DNA of 64,000 bases. It comes from Paenibacillus dokdonensis. GTDB lineage: Bacteria; Bacillota; Bacilli; Paenibacillales; Paenibacillaceae. Numbering within the stretch: the stretch's first letter is position 1; each line of letters starts with the position of its first letter. This document shows, piece after piece, positions 31,308-40,171 of this stretch. The notes below the pieces were generated by a model that was not told where the DNA came from, did no database searches, and saw only the letters and a program-made list of their open reading frames with translations. A program made the translations under genes and the position numbers. Location of the stretch: the NCBI RefSeq assembly GCF_004916975.1, contig NZ_STGQ01000001.1, positions 706,993 to 770,992 of the forward strand, given 5' to 3'.

Positions 31308-32984
31308 ATGAATAAGAGGGGATCCATATTGATACTGTCTCTTTTGTTTCTGTTAACAACTGCTTGTTCCAGTACCTCTGAAACAAAAGAAAGCGAAAAG
31401 AAAGAGAGCAGCACGGTTTCTGAGAAGGAGACGAAAGATCCGTTCGCTCCTCTTCCGGAGAAAGTAACCATTAACTTGGCGAAAAGCGAGGGAGATATCA
31501 ATCTCAATCTTCCTGAAGGGGATACACTGAATGATAATGCATGGACACGATTCATAGAAGAGAAATTGCAGGCTGATTTAAATTATGTATGGACGGTAAA
31601 AGGAGGGGATCCATACACTCAAAAATTAAAATTAGCTATTGCCAGCAATGATCTTCCGGATATGTTTCTCGTTGGATTTGATGAGTATCTTGAGCTTATC
31701 AAGAATGATATGATAGAGGATTTGACGGACACCTATAAGATATATGCTTCAGACGGATTAAAAGAGATGTATACAACCGATGGCGGTAAAGCGCTTGAAA
31801 CGTTGGATGTGGATGGTAAAATCTATGGCATATCATCTATGAGCACTATTGATAACAACTCGGCTGAAGTTTGGGTACGGCAAGATTGGCTGGATAAACT
31901 TAATTTGGAGGCGCCAACCAATTTAGAACGTTTGAAGAAAGTGACCAAAGCATTTATTGAACAAGATCCGGACGGTAATGGCAAAAAGGATACCGTAGGC
32001 ATTCCAGGCCAGAGTACGTTCTTCAAAGCAGACATGCTTTCATTTGACGCTATTTTTAACCAAAACCAATCCTTTCCAGGTTACTGGATAAAGGATAAAA
32101 GTGGAGAGGTTGTATACGGTTCCACAACACCTGAAACCAAAGAGGCACTCAGAATACTTCGGGATATGTATGCAGAGGGGCTCATCAATAAGGAATTCGG
32201 AGCCATGAAAAGTGACCAGGCATCTCAGTTAATCGCAAGTAATAAATCCGGTATTTTCTTTGGCTCGTGGTGGGCAGGATGGTCGCCACTATCCGATTCG
32301 GTCAAAAACGATCCCAGCGCTGTATGGCGTGCGTATACGTTGAAGCAATCGGAAGACGGCCCTTATTATGCAAAGCAAGAAAGACCAATCGGCAATATAC
32401 TGGTTGTTAAAAAGGGTTTCTCTCATCCGGAGGCTGCCATAAAAATATTGAATTGGGAAGTACAAATGCAATATGAAGATCAATCCATTGATCCTTACAA
32501 GGGCGCCAGTCCGCCAGTACATGATAATGCCCTGCCGATTAATCTCCAATTGTGGCGAGCTGATTCAGTACTAAAACTGCATGAACTGGTGGTAAAGTTG
32601 TCAGCGGGTGAAAAATTGGATGAAGCGACTTACGATGGCCCTAAATATTTAATTGAAGATGCGACGAAAGTGGCAGAACTGTGGACAAAGGGAGAGGATT
32701 GGCTTAAACAAAACTCTGACAAATACGGAGAACCATTGTCCCGTGTTATCGGCGTACAACCACTTGTGGCCGAGAAGAACATAAGACGCGTATACAGTGA
32801 GTTTTACGGTAAGACCAAGACAATGGAAAAGAAATGGGTTAACTTGTCGAAGTTAGAAGACACCGCATTCATGCAAATTGTGCTTGGAAATAAGCCGCTG
32901 GATTACTTTGACCAATTCGTTGAAGAGTGGAACAAGCAGGGTGGCAGTCAAATTACCGAGGAAGTACGCGAGCAACTGAAATAA
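31308..32984 (+). CDS. ABC transporter binding lipoprotein (LplA type)
   Basis: Lipid-anchored oligosaccharide receptor, 558 aa. AAAGGGG at 31294-31300 precedes the ATG. Signal with lipobox LTTAC (Cys near 21), then a charged Ser/Glu/Lys linker. The mature fold is LplA-like, with TLNDNAWTRFIEEKLQADL, GGDPYTQKLKLAIASNDLPDM, a dockerin-like DPDGNGKKDTVG calcium loop as in many members of this class, and ESQ/FGSWWAG elements. First gene of its operon; a 13-bp stem-loop (32999-33030) follows, then the two permeases. Ligand unknown. The GH31 gene at the operon end suggests alpha-linked galactose- or glucose-containing oligosaccharides. Confidence 0.93.
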   Translation: MNKRGSILILSLLFLLTTACSSTSETKESEKKESSTVSEKETKDPFAPLPEKVTINLAKSEGDINLNLPEGDTLNDNAWTRFIEEKLQADLNYVWTVKGGDPYTQKLKLAIASNDLPDMFLVGFDEYLELIKNDMIEDLTDTYKIYASDGLKEMYTTDGGKALETLDVDGKIYGISSMSTIDNNSAEVWVRQDWLDKLNLEAPTNLERLKKVTKAFIEQDPDGNGKKDTVGIPGQSTFFKADMLSFDAIFNQNQSFPGYWIKDKSGEVVYGSTTPETKEALRILRDMYAEGLINKEFGAMKSDQASQLIASNKSGIFFGSWWAGWSPLSDSVKNDPSAVWRAYTLKQSEDGPYYAKQERPIGNILVVKKGFSHPEAAIKILNWEVQMQYEDQSIDPYKGASPPVHDNALPINLQLWRADSVLKLHELVVKLSAGEKLDEATYDGPKYLIEDATKVAELWTKGEDWLKQNSDKYGEPLSRVIGVQPLVAEKNIRRVYSEFYGKTKTMEKKWVNLSKLEDTAFMQIVLGNKPLDYFDQFVEEWNKQGGSQITEEVREQLK

Positions 32985-32998
32985 TTCCACCGATAAGC

Positions 32999-33030
32999 AG
33001 CTAAGAGCCGGTTAAGCCCGGCTCTTAGCT
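32999..33030 (+). promoter_or_regulatory. Intercistronic stem-loop after the binding protein
   Basis: Perfect 13-bp stem AGCTAAGAGCCGG / CCGGCTCTTAGCT with a 6-nt loop and no T tract, in the 72-bp gap between binding protein and LplB genes. Same place and likely the same role as 7175-7211. Confidence 0.7.
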
Positions 33031-33056
33031 ATCTGTAAAAGAAGGAGAAATCGAAG

Positions 33057-33944
33057 ATGAAGACAAGAACATCGCTGCATTACCATTTGATGCTCTTTCC
33101 GGGTATTTTGCTTCTGCTCATATTCAGCATTTATCCTATGTTCGGTATTGTCATTGCGTTTCAGGATTTCAGTCCGGCTAAGGGATTCTGGGGATCGGAC
33201 TGGGTCGGCTTGGACAATTTCAGGTATATGCTTGAAATCCCCGACAGTAAGCGGGTATTTCTGAATACGATTTTTATCGCGGTCATGAAGATTATCGCCA
33301 GCTTGGTCGCTGCGCTGACTTTTGCATTATTGCTGAACGAGCTTCGGACCCGGTTTCTAAAGCGGTTTATTCAGACCATTGTTTACTTGCCTCACTTTAT
33401 TTCATGGGTACTCATCGGCGGTATCGTTGGTCAAATGCTATCCCTGGATGGCGTAGTCAATCAAGGCATGAAGCTCATTGGCTTGGATCCCATATTTTTC
33501 CTCGGCGATAACAACTGGTTTCCGTTTGTCATTGTAGGGACGGATGTATGGAAAGAATTCGGTTTCTCCGCCATCGTATTTTTGGCAGCTTTAACGGGGA
33601 TCAACCCGGTGCTGTATGAAGCGGCGGAGATCGACGGAGCGTCCAGGTGGCAAAAGCTTAGATTCGTGACTCTACCCGCAATCTCGGCAACCATTATTCT
33701 TATTGCGACATTAAGCCTTCAGAATGTCCTGAATGCAGGTTTTGAACAGGTATTTAATCTATACAACACACTCGTATATGAATCAGGCGATATCATTGAC
33801 ACGTATGTGTACAGAATGGGTTTAATCGAGTCCCAGTACGAATTGGCGACGGCGGTAGGTACGTTGAAATCCATTGTGAGTCTGATTCTGATTTATATTT
33901 CGTATCAATTGGCCTCAAAATTTGCAAATTACCGTATTTTTTAG
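33057..33944 (+). CDS. ABC permease, LplB type
   Basis: First permease of the importer fed by the 31308 receptor, 295 aa; AAGGAG at 33042-33047 precedes the ATG. N-terminal FPGILLLLIFSIYPMFGIVIAFQDF and VYLPHFISWVLIGGIV are LplB hallmarks. The EAA loop reads YEAAEIDGASRWQKLRFVTLPAISA, and the C-terminal signature GDIIDTYVYRMGLIESQYELATAVG is present. A 21-bp gap separates it from the LplC gene. No ATPase gene in the operon. Confidence 0.95.
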   Translation: MKTRTSLHYHLMLFPGILLLLIFSIYPMFGIVIAFQDFSPAKGFWGSDWVGLDNFRYMLEIPDSKRVFLNTIFIAVMKIIASLVAALTFALLLNELRTRFLKRFIQTIVYLPHFISWVLIGGIVGQMLSLDGVVNQGMKLIGLDPIFFLGDNNWFPFVIVGTDVWKEFGFSAIVFLAALTGINPVLYEAAEIDGASRWQKLRFVTLPAISATIILIATLSLQNVLNAGFEQVFNLYNTLVYESGDIIDTYVYRMGLIESQYELATAVGTLKSIVSLILIYISYQLASKFANYRIF

Positions 33945-33965
33945 CAGGACAGGAGGAATATAACG

Positions 33966-34856
33966 ATGGTTTATGGAAAGGGACCGTTCAATCGGATTAT
34001 CGATGGAGCCATTCTAGTGATTTTATGTGTCATCACGGCATGCAGCTTGTTCCCGTTGCTTCACATTCTCGCCATTTCATTTAGCGATAAATCTGCCGTT
34101 GCCGCAGGCTCTGTAATCCTATGGCCTAAAGGCATAAATGTGGCGGCATATCGGGCGGTGATCGAGGATAAAGCATTTTTTATGGCATTCTGGGTCTCCG
34201 TGAAAAGAGTATTGCTGGGAGGGGGGATTCAATTTGTCCTAACCATTCTTATGGCCTATCCACTTTCACGTGAAGTTCATGTTTTTCGTTCGAGAAATGT
34301 TTATATGTGGTTCGTCGTATTTACAATGCTGTTTAGTGGCGGTCTGATTCCTTGGTATATGACAATTCGTGACTTGGGGCTGCTTGATTCCATCTGGGCA
34401 CTCGTGCTTCCTAGTGCGGTTCCTGTGTTTAACGTTATTATATTGATGAACTTCTTTCGGGGAATTCCAAAGGAACTTGACGATTCCGCCAAAATGGACG
34501 GGGCTGGACCTTGGCGTACACTCATGCAGATCTATCTTCCGCTGTCCTTGCCGGCACTGGCAACCGTTACATTGTTCAGCATCGTAACTCATTGGAATTC
34601 CTTCTTCGACGGGCTGATATTGATGAACAATCCGTCGAATCAACCTCTGCAAACCTATTTGAATCAGATCGTAGTTCAATTCAACAACTCAAGTGCCAAT
34701 ATGACGGTAGACGAAATTGAAAGAATGTCGAAACTTTCGAACCAGACGATCAACTCGGCCAAAATATTAGTCAGCATGATTCCAATATTGGTCATTTATC
34801 CGCTGCTGCAAAAGTACTTTGTTAGCGGATTAACATTAGGCTCGGTTAAAGAGTAG
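33966..34856 (+). CDS. ABC permease, LplC/YtcP type
   Basis: Second permease, 296 aa, AGGAGG upstream. First helix GAILVILCVITACSLFPLLHIL, then AISFSDKSAVAAG typical of LplC proteins, MLFSGGLIPWYM, and the EAA loop DSAKMDGAGPWRTLMQIYLPLSLP. Ends FVSGLTLGSVKE. The GH31 gene begins 46 bp after its stop, so both are likely on one transcript. Confidence 0.95.
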   Translation: MVYGKGPFNRIIDGAILVILCVITACSLFPLLHILAISFSDKSAVAAGSVILWPKGINVAAYRAVIEDKAFFMAFWVSVKRVLLGGGIQFVLTILMAYPLSREVHVFRSRNVYMWFVVFTMLFSGGLIPWYMTIRDLGLLDSIWALVLPSAVPVFNVIILMNFFRGIPKELDDSAKMDGAGPWRTLMQIYLPLSLPALATVTLFSIVTHWNSFFDGLILMNNPSNQPLQTYLNQIVVQFNNSSANMTVDEIERMSKLSNQTINSAKILVSMIPILVIYPLLQKYFVSGLTLGSVKE

Positions 34857-34902
34857 CATTTCGTTCCCTATGGTATGGAGAAAGAGAGGAGTAAATAAAG
34901 AC

Positions 34903-36435
34903 ATGAAACAAGAGGAAATGGTAGTGGACATTTTACCTGACGAATTATGGTGGGGCGGTGTTGTGAATGACGGCGTTCGCATGCCCTTTTCATCTGAGAG
35001 CGGAGTGAAAAGAGATTTAAACAGCCATTTAGCATACAATCAAGGGTCCCCGCTTCTTTTGTCAAGCAAAGGCCGATATGTATGGTCTGAACAGCCCTTC
35101 AGATTCGAAATAAAAAATAATGAGCTGAAGATAAACGGAATAACGGACTTAGTCCAGTCAGGACGAAGCGGTGAAAGCTTGAGAGAAGCCTTTCTCTATG
35201 CATCACATTCATTTTTTCCTTCACATGGAACGACTCCGGACCGAAGATTTTTCAACGTCCCGCAATATAACACGTGGATGGAAATGTCATATGATTGCAC
35301 ACAGCAGAAAGTTATAGAGTATGCGGAAGCGATTATTGAGAACGGTCTGCCGCCGGGGATATTAATGATCGATGACAACTGGCACATAGATTACGGTGTG
35401 CTAGATTTTGATAGCAAACGATTCCCGGAACCGAAGAAAATGGTGGAACATTTGCATGGACTTGGTTTTACAGTGATGCTGTGGGTATGTCCTTTTATTA
35501 GTCCGGACAGCTCCGTATTCCGTGCATTGCGTAGAAAAGGCTACCTGATCCGGGAAGCGAACGGCCACCCCGTCATTCGTGAATGGTGGAATGGATTTAG
35601 CGCGATTATCGACCTTACCCATCCAGAGGCGGAGCAATGGTTCAGGGAAGAGCTGGATTATTTGATGCAGTCTTATGGCATTGATGGTTTCAAGCTGGAT
35701 GCCGGTGACCCGGAATATTATGCACCGGAAGACGTAACTTATAGACCAACCACACCCAATGAGCAGAGTGAAATCTGGGCACGCTTGGGATTGCATTACC
35801 GATACAACGAATATCGTGCCTGCTGGAAAATGGGTGGACAACCGCTCGTGCAACGCCTGAGCGACAAGAATCATAGCTGGGGACTTGATGGTCTTCGCAG
35901 CCTCATTCCGAATGGCCTAGCTCAAGGGCTTCTTGGCTTTGCTTTTAACTGCCCTGATATGGTGGGCGGCGGCCAATATGAGGATTTAATTAGACCGGAC
36001 TTTAAAGTGGACCAGGAGCTATTCGTGCGTTATGCACAATGTTCTGCTTTATTTCCCATGATGCAGTTTTCAACGGCTCCATGGCGAGTTCTTGATTCGA
36101 AGCATACAGCCATATGCATCAAGGCGGCACAGCTGCACGTTGAAATGGGCGGGTATATAGAGGAATTGGCTGTTCATGCAGGAATGACGGGAGAGCCTAT
36201 AATGCGTCATTTGGCATATGTGTACCCGGATATGGGTTATGAATCGGTGATGGACGAGTTTCTTTTGGGGGATCGAATATTAGTCGCGCCCGTATTAGAA
36301 CAGGGAATCGCCCGCCGGACAATTCTTTTCCCTCCGGGAGATTGGGTTGGTGATGATGATTCTGTCGTTGTTGGGCCATGCAAACTGGTGGTTGATGCCC
36401 CACTGGAGCGTTTGCCATGGTACCGGAAAAAGTAA
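34903..36435 (+). CDS. GH31 glycosidase, alpha-galactosidase/MYORG-like
   Basis: Cytoplasmic retaining alpha-glycosidase, 510 aa from the ATG at 34903 (AGAGAGGAG upstream; an in-frame ATG at 34870 has no ribosome site). It is shorter than classical GH31 alpha-glucosidases. The barrel opens NVPQYNTWMEMSYDCTQQ and contains ILMIDDNWHIDYGVLDFD and LGFTVMLWVCPFISPDS. This pattern resembles the MYORG/NET37 branch of GH31, characterised members of which are alpha-galactosidases. Proposed nucleophile is D266 in FKLDAGD and acid/base D352 in CPDMVGGG. The C-terminus has the usual beta domain (DRILVAPVLEQG). Last gene of the 31308 operon. Family call firm; alpha-galactose specificity is inference. Confidence 0.87.
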   Translation: MKQEEMVVDILPDELWWGGVVNDGVRMPFSSESGVKRDLNSHLAYNQGSPLLLSSKGRYVWSEQPFRFEIKNNELKINGITDLVQSGRSGESLREAFLYASHSFFPSHGTTPDRRFFNVPQYNTWMEMSYDCTQQKVIEYAEAIIENGLPPGILMIDDNWHIDYGVLDFDSKRFPEPKKMVEHLHGLGFTVMLWVCPFISPDSSVFRALRRKGYLIREANGHPVIREWWNGFSAIIDLTHPEAEQWFREELDYLMQSYGIDGFKLDAGDPEYYAPEDVTYRPTTPNEQSEIWARLGLHYRYNEYRACWKMGGQPLVQRLSDKNHSWGLDGLRSLIPNGLAQGLLGFAFNCPDMVGGGQYEDLIRPDFKVDQELFVRYAQCSALFPMMQFSTAPWRVLDSKHTAICIKAAQLHVEMGGYIEELAVHAGMTGEPIMRHLAYVYPDMGYESVMDEFLLGDRILVAPVLEQGIARRTILFPPGDWVGDDDSVVVGPCKLVVDAPLERLPWYRKK

Positions 36436-36491
36436 CCTGAAGTTTGTCCTCAAGGCTTCCCTTGGAGTAAGTAATATCCATAAATAATTCG

Positions 36492-36526
36492 CAAAAAAAC
36501 GGATCGTAGACGATAACGTTTTTTTG
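36492..36526 (+). repeat. Second copy of the GH42 upstream hairpin
   Basis: Arms CAAAAAAACG (36492-36501) and CGTTTTTTTG (36517-36526) around ATCG-TAGA-CGAT. Differs from the 9175-9209 element only by G to T in the loop. It stands in front of the deleted GH42 copy, so the element was duplicated with its gene. Confidence 0.7.
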
Positions 36527-36569
36527 TTGTATATCATAATATTTCTAAAAGAGAAAAGAAGACGAACCA

Positions 36570-36795
36570 TGACAACGTCATTTCCACCCATCAGCCCGAA
36601 GCTGAGAGGATTCATGCATTACAATCCGGAACCATACAGCGCTCGCCTTAAACTCTCGAAGAAGACACCCGGGTTAATGAATCTCGCTAAGTGTTCCCGT
36701 AGACATCATCGCATCTGAAGATGAACTTACCAAAAATAAAAGCTGATCGTGGCGCCAATGATGTATTTGTGTACCGAGCAAGCTGGAACTGTATT
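36570..36795 (+). pseudogene. Internally deleted second copy of the GH42 beta-galactosidase
   Basis: Starts ATGACAACGTCATTTCC with a GAAAAGAAG ribosome site. The first 125 bp match the start of the 9259 gene (MTTSFPPISPKLRGFMH versus MITSFPRISPKLKGFMH), with a 9-bp loss near codon 18. At about 36694 the sequence jumps to a stretch matching the 9259 gene from about 10597 (GTAGACATCATCGCATCTGA, then GCGCCAATGATGTATTTGTG). About 1.2 kb of the gene is therefore missing, and the remainder after codon 480 is lost as well. The frame closes at 36716-36718. A relic, probably of a paralogue rather than a very recent copy given the scattered substitutions. The 591-bp gap 36436-37026 also holds the upstream hairpin copy and an IS-like relic. 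Confidence 0.85.
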
Positions 36796-36895
36796 GCTCC
36801 AATATGTTGAGACATAGAAGAGAATTAATAAGTTATTTAAGTTATAATAAAGCTATGAAATAAGTGGAACAATATTTAAAACATAGGGCCCGTAG

Positions 36896-36994
36896 GTCTT
36901 GCATGAAGAGCAGACGGTGAACGGGATTGCCTCTAAATATAAAGTGAATCCCACCATGATTTTCCGTTTTAAAAGCTGGCCTAATTTCGGTTGA
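36896..36994 (+). mobile_element. Relic of an IS3-type transposase OrfA
   Basis: A short frame reads VLHEEQTVNGIASKYKVNPT and then MIFRFKSW before a stop at 36992-36994. The E-QTVN-IASKY-V-P-xI-R-K pattern matches the helix-turn-helix start of IS3-family OrfA proteins (IS150-like group). Only about 30 codons remain; no terminal repeats or OrfB were seen. It sits beside the deleted GH42 copy, consistent with past insertion and rearrangement here. Confidence 0.5.
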
Positions 36995-37026
36995 GTTAAT
37001 AAAAATAAACGAAAGGAGTATGTTAA

Positions 37027-38052
37027 ATGGGAGAATTAATAAACAGAAAAATCCTATTAATAAAGAGGCCAGAAAAGGAACCTGATGCTACTCATTTCAA
37101 AATGGTTGAAGCACCTGTACCTGATCTAAAAGATGAGGAGATTTTAATTCAAAGTTTGTACTTATCTGTTGATCCTGGGATGAGGGAGATGATGAAAGAT
37201 CAAAAATCATATACTCCGCCGTTTCAATTAAATGAAGTGTTAACCGGAAGATCCATTGGGAGAGTCATACAGTCTAAGAATCTGAATTTTGTACCAGGTG
37301 ATATTGTGTATGAAAGACTTGGTTGGCAGGATTATTCAATTTCCGATGGGAAACATACAGAAAAAATTGATCCCAATATAGCGCCAATCTCAACCTATCT
37401 GGGCGTACTTGGGGTCCCGGGATTGTGTGCATATTTCGGTTTGGTTGAAATTGGTAAGCCTCAGTCCGGTGAAACTGTTGTCGTTTCAGGAGCTGCTGGG
37501 GCCGTTGGAATGATTGCCGGTCAAATTGCAAAACTTCTAGGATGTCGTGTAGTTGGAATTGCAGGATCAGATCATAAAAACCAGTATTTAATCAATGAAT
37601 TAGGATTTGATGTGGCTATCAATTATAAAACAACAACTGACATAAGAGCCGATTTGCAGGAGGCATGTCCAAATGGTGTCGATGTGTATTTTGACAATGT
37701 TGGTGGAGACATTACAGATGTCGTACTAAATTTGATAAATTATCACGCTCGTATTGTATTGTGTGGACAGATTTCCCAATACAATCTAGAAAATCCTGAA
37801 GTTGGTCCAAGAAACCTTAACCTACTCATTAAAAACAGTGCCATGATGAAAGGATTTGTTGTATACGATTATGCGGATAAAAACGAAGAAGCTATTTCTG
37901 AATTGGCATGTTGGATTAGGACAGGCCAACTTAAATACAAAGAAAATATGATTAAAGGATTGGAAAATGCACCTCAAGCCTTTGCGAATCTCTTCCAAAG
38001 TAAAAGTTTTGGAAAACAGTTAATAAAGGTTTCTGAATACCATGAAGAGTGA
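37027..38052 (+). CDS. Zinc-independent NADP-dependent oxidoreductase (MDR family, YfmJ/CurA-like)
   Basis: Cytoplasmic medium-chain reductase, 341 aa; GAAAGGAG precedes the ATG. N-terminal GroES-like half (LIQSLYLSVDPGMREMM, as in leukotriene B4 12-hydroxydehydrogenase/curcumin reductase types). The Rossmann half has VVSGAAGAVGMIAGQIAKLLG and CRVVGIAGS, and DVYFDNVGGDITD follows. Zinc ligands of alcohol dehydrogenases are absent. Members reduce alkenal/one or quinone double bonds with NADPH. Its link to the sugar genes is unclear, yet it heads an AT-rich group with a sulfatase (40 bp downstream) and a methyltransferase. Composition differs from the 2-28 kb part, suggesting separate acquisition. 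Confidence 0.88.
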   Translation: MGELINRKILLIKRPEKEPDATHFKMVEAPVPDLKDEEILIQSLYLSVDPGMREMMKDQKSYTPPFQLNEVLTGRSIGRVIQSKNLNFVPGDIVYERLGWQDYSISDGKHTEKIDPNIAPISTYLGVLGVPGLCAYFGLVEIGKPQSGETVVVSGAAGAVGMIAGQIAKLLGCRVVGIAGSDHKNQYLINELGFDVAINYKTTTDIRADLQEACPNGVDVYFDNVGGDITDVVLNLINYHARIVLCGQISQYNLENPEVGPRNLNLLIKNSAMMKGFVVYDYADKNEEAISELACWIRTGQLKYKENMIKGLENAPQAFANLFQSKSFGKQLIKVSEYHEE

Positions 38053-38092
38053 CAAAACAAGGAAATCCACCAATTTTTGGGAGATGGTTAAA

Positions 38093-39598
38093 ATGAAATC
38101 TAAACCGAATGTTATTTTAGTAACGACGGATCAACAAAGAAAAGATTCTTTAAGTTGTTATGGCTCAGATTTCGTAAATACACCCAACCTGGATCAGATG
38201 GCCCAACATGGTATATTATTTAATCGTGCATACTGTACGAGCCCGGTCTGTACACCAAGCCGGGCAACTATATATACGGGGAGCTACGCAAGTAAACATG
38301 GCGCATGGAATATTGGTATGAATGTACCGAAAAATCAACGTTTTCTTTCTGAATGCTTTCAAGATAATGGATATAATACCCATTTGATAGGGAAAGCTCA
38401 CTTTAACGCTTATAATGGTACTTTCGAGGAATCTAAAGAACCGGATAAGGATTGGGAGGAACATTTTAGAAACTTCCATGGTCCATATTATGGTTTTGAT
38501 CAAGTAGAGCTTTCCGTTGCCCATACAACAGGCGGGGTTAAAGGGCATTATGGATTATGGGTCAAGAACAAATCAGGAAAAACTGAGTTTGATAGTGTAC
38601 GTAAGGCTAATCGGTCTTTTGGAGGAGAAGGCTATGATTGGGATTTACCAATGGAGCTTCATAATAATAGCTGGATCGTTGAACGGACTAATGATTTTCT
38701 AAAAAGGAGCTTACATGATGAGAATCCATTCTTCCTCAGTATAGGTTTTCAAGATCCACATCATCCCCATGCAGTTCCCAAAGAAAGAGTAGGAGAAATT
38801 CAACCAAGCAACATTCCTTCACCGAAATTTAGCGACGGAGAGTTGGATGATAAACCTCCTCATTACCAATCGGTTAGGGAAGGTCGCTGGAATGAGGATC
38901 CCATGAAAGGAATGTATGTGATGTCCGGGCAGGGAAGTGGTTTTGACTATAGAAATATTGATGATGAAGATGCCCAACTGGGAAAAGCATACTATTATAA
39001 GATGGTTGAGATGATAGATGAAGCAATGGGGGAAATTCTATGTACATTAGATCATCTCGGGTTATCCGAAAACACAATCGTAGTTTTCACTTCTGATCAT
39101 GGAGAATTACTGGGGGATCATGGTATTTGGATGAAAGGTCCGTTCCATTACGAACAATTAGTGAATGTACCATTGCTTGTTCAATGGAAAAATCATTTGC
39201 CAGCAGGGACTGAAGTAGATTCAATTAGTAGTTTAGTGGATATAGCCCCTACCTTACTCTCTTTATGTCATATCCCCATTCCAAATGAATGGAATGGACT
39301 TGACTGCTCAATGCAATGGAAAGGGGATATCGAGGAAGTCAGAGAACATGCACTTGTAGAATATGTTGATGACCCGCAGAAATTACGTTTAAAAACGATC
39401 ATTAATAAAAGATATAAGTTAACATATTATCTTGGAGAGGATTATGGAGAACTATATGATTTAGTAAACGACCCGGGTGAAGTAACAAATTATTATGACG
39501 ATCCGAATTATCAAGAGATCAAACAAAAATTGTTAATGAATGTGATTGATGAGTTGGAATCCATAGAAACTAGAGCTCAAAGATATTCATATGCATAA
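38093..39598 (+). CDS. Sulfatase (formylglycine type), arylsulfatase A-like, cytoplasmic
   Basis: Second sulfatase, 501 aa. ATG at 38093 behind GGAGATGG (38078-38085); an ATG at 38042 inside the upstream gene's end would add 17 residues without a signal peptide. Metal-site start NVILVTTDQQRKDSLSCYG, maturation motif C-T-P-S-R with C53 as the residue to become formylglycine, GKAHFNAY, FLSIGFQDPHHPHAVP, and VFTSDHGELLGDHG with further metal ligands. The C-terminal KTIINKRYKLTYYLG..GELYDLVNDPGE is typical of S1-family enzymes. No signal peptide, so it would act inside the cell on imported oligosaccharides. Only modestly similar to the 21886 sulfatase, so a different sulfate position or sugar is likely. 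Confidence 0.92.
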   Translation: MKSKPNVILVTTDQQRKDSLSCYGSDFVNTPNLDQMAQHGILFNRAYCTSPVCTPSRATIYTGSYASKHGAWNIGMNVPKNQRFLSECFQDNGYNTHLIGKAHFNAYNGTFEESKEPDKDWEEHFRNFHGPYYGFDQVELSVAHTTGGVKGHYGLWVKNKSGKTEFDSVRKANRSFGGEGYDWDLPMELHNNSWIVERTNDFLKRSLHDENPFFLSIGFQDPHHPHAVPKERVGEIQPSNIPSPKFSDGELDDKPPHYQSVREGRWNEDPMKGMYVMSGQGSGFDYRNIDDEDAQLGKAYYYKMVEMIDEAMGEILCTLDHLGLSENTIVVFTSDHGELLGDHGIWMKGPFHYEQLVNVPLLVQWKNHLPAGTEVDSISSLVDIAPTLLSLCHIPIPNEWNGLDCSMQWKGDIEEVREHALVEYVDDPQKLRLKTIINKRYKLTYYLGEDYGELYDLVNDPGEVTNYYDDPNYQEIKQKLLMNVIDELESIETRAQRYSYA

Positions 39599-39619
39599 AA
39601 ATGAAATGTAAAACTGAAA

Positions 39620-40171
39620 GTGGTCATTGGATCAGGGCAGACAAAGTATGATGATTGGCTTAGTACCCAAGAAGATGAATTGAATTTACTTTCTTTAGAA
39701 AGTTGGAACGAATTATCTGAACCTGAGAGTATCGATGCACTTTTGGCTGAACATGTGTGGGAACATTTAACTTACGAGGAAGGGGTTACGGCTGCGAAGC
39801 ATTGTTATCAGTATTTAAAACCTGGTGGGTACATTCGTTGTGCAGTTCCCGATGGAAATTTCCGTAACGATTGGTATCAACAGATGGTTCAAGTCGGAGG
39901 TCCTGGGTCAGCCGATCATCCTGCGGCATCTCATAAAATAGTTTATGATGCAGAAACTTTTGTAACAGTATTTGAAATGGCAGGGTTTGAAGTAACGTTG
40001 TTGGAGTATTGCGAGGAGAACGGGGATTTTCATTATACATACTGGAACGAAGTGGACGGTAAGATAGGGAGATCATTTCGGTTTGACACAAGGAATTCCA
40101 TTAATGAATTAAAGATGGTATCTATCATTATTGACGCAAAAAAGCCGTTGCTAATAAGAAATAATGCTTAA
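39620..40171 (+). CDS. SAM-dependent methyltransferase-like protein, N-terminus uncertain
   Basis: 183 aa counted from a GTG at 39620. The frame is open only from 39605 and reads LKVVIGSGQTKYDDWLSTQEDELNLL, so the cofactor-binding GSG lies at the very N-terminus, and no ATG or good ribosome site precedes it. ALLAEHVWEHLTYEEG and CYQYLKPGGYIRCAVPDG are class I methyltransferase motifs IV-VI. An ATGAAA at 39601 lies one frame off, so the original start may have been lost by a small indel, or GTG is used. 21 bp after the sulfatase and of the same AT-rich composition. Substrate unknown. Confidence 0.65.
   Translation: MVIGSGQTKYDDWLSTQEDELNLLSLESWNELSEPESIDALLAEHVWEHLTYEEGVTAAKHCYQYLKPGGYIRCAVPDGNFRNDWYQQMVQVGGPGSADHPAASHKIVYDAETFVTVFEMAGFEVTLLEYCEENGDFHYTYWNEVDGKIGRSFRFDTRNSINELKMVSIIIDAKKPLLIRNNA

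Noticed and set aside
38042..38092. N-terminal extension of the second sulfatase from an upstream ATG
   Set aside because: It overlaps the preceding gene, has no ribosome site, and adds a polar segment that is not a signal peptide.
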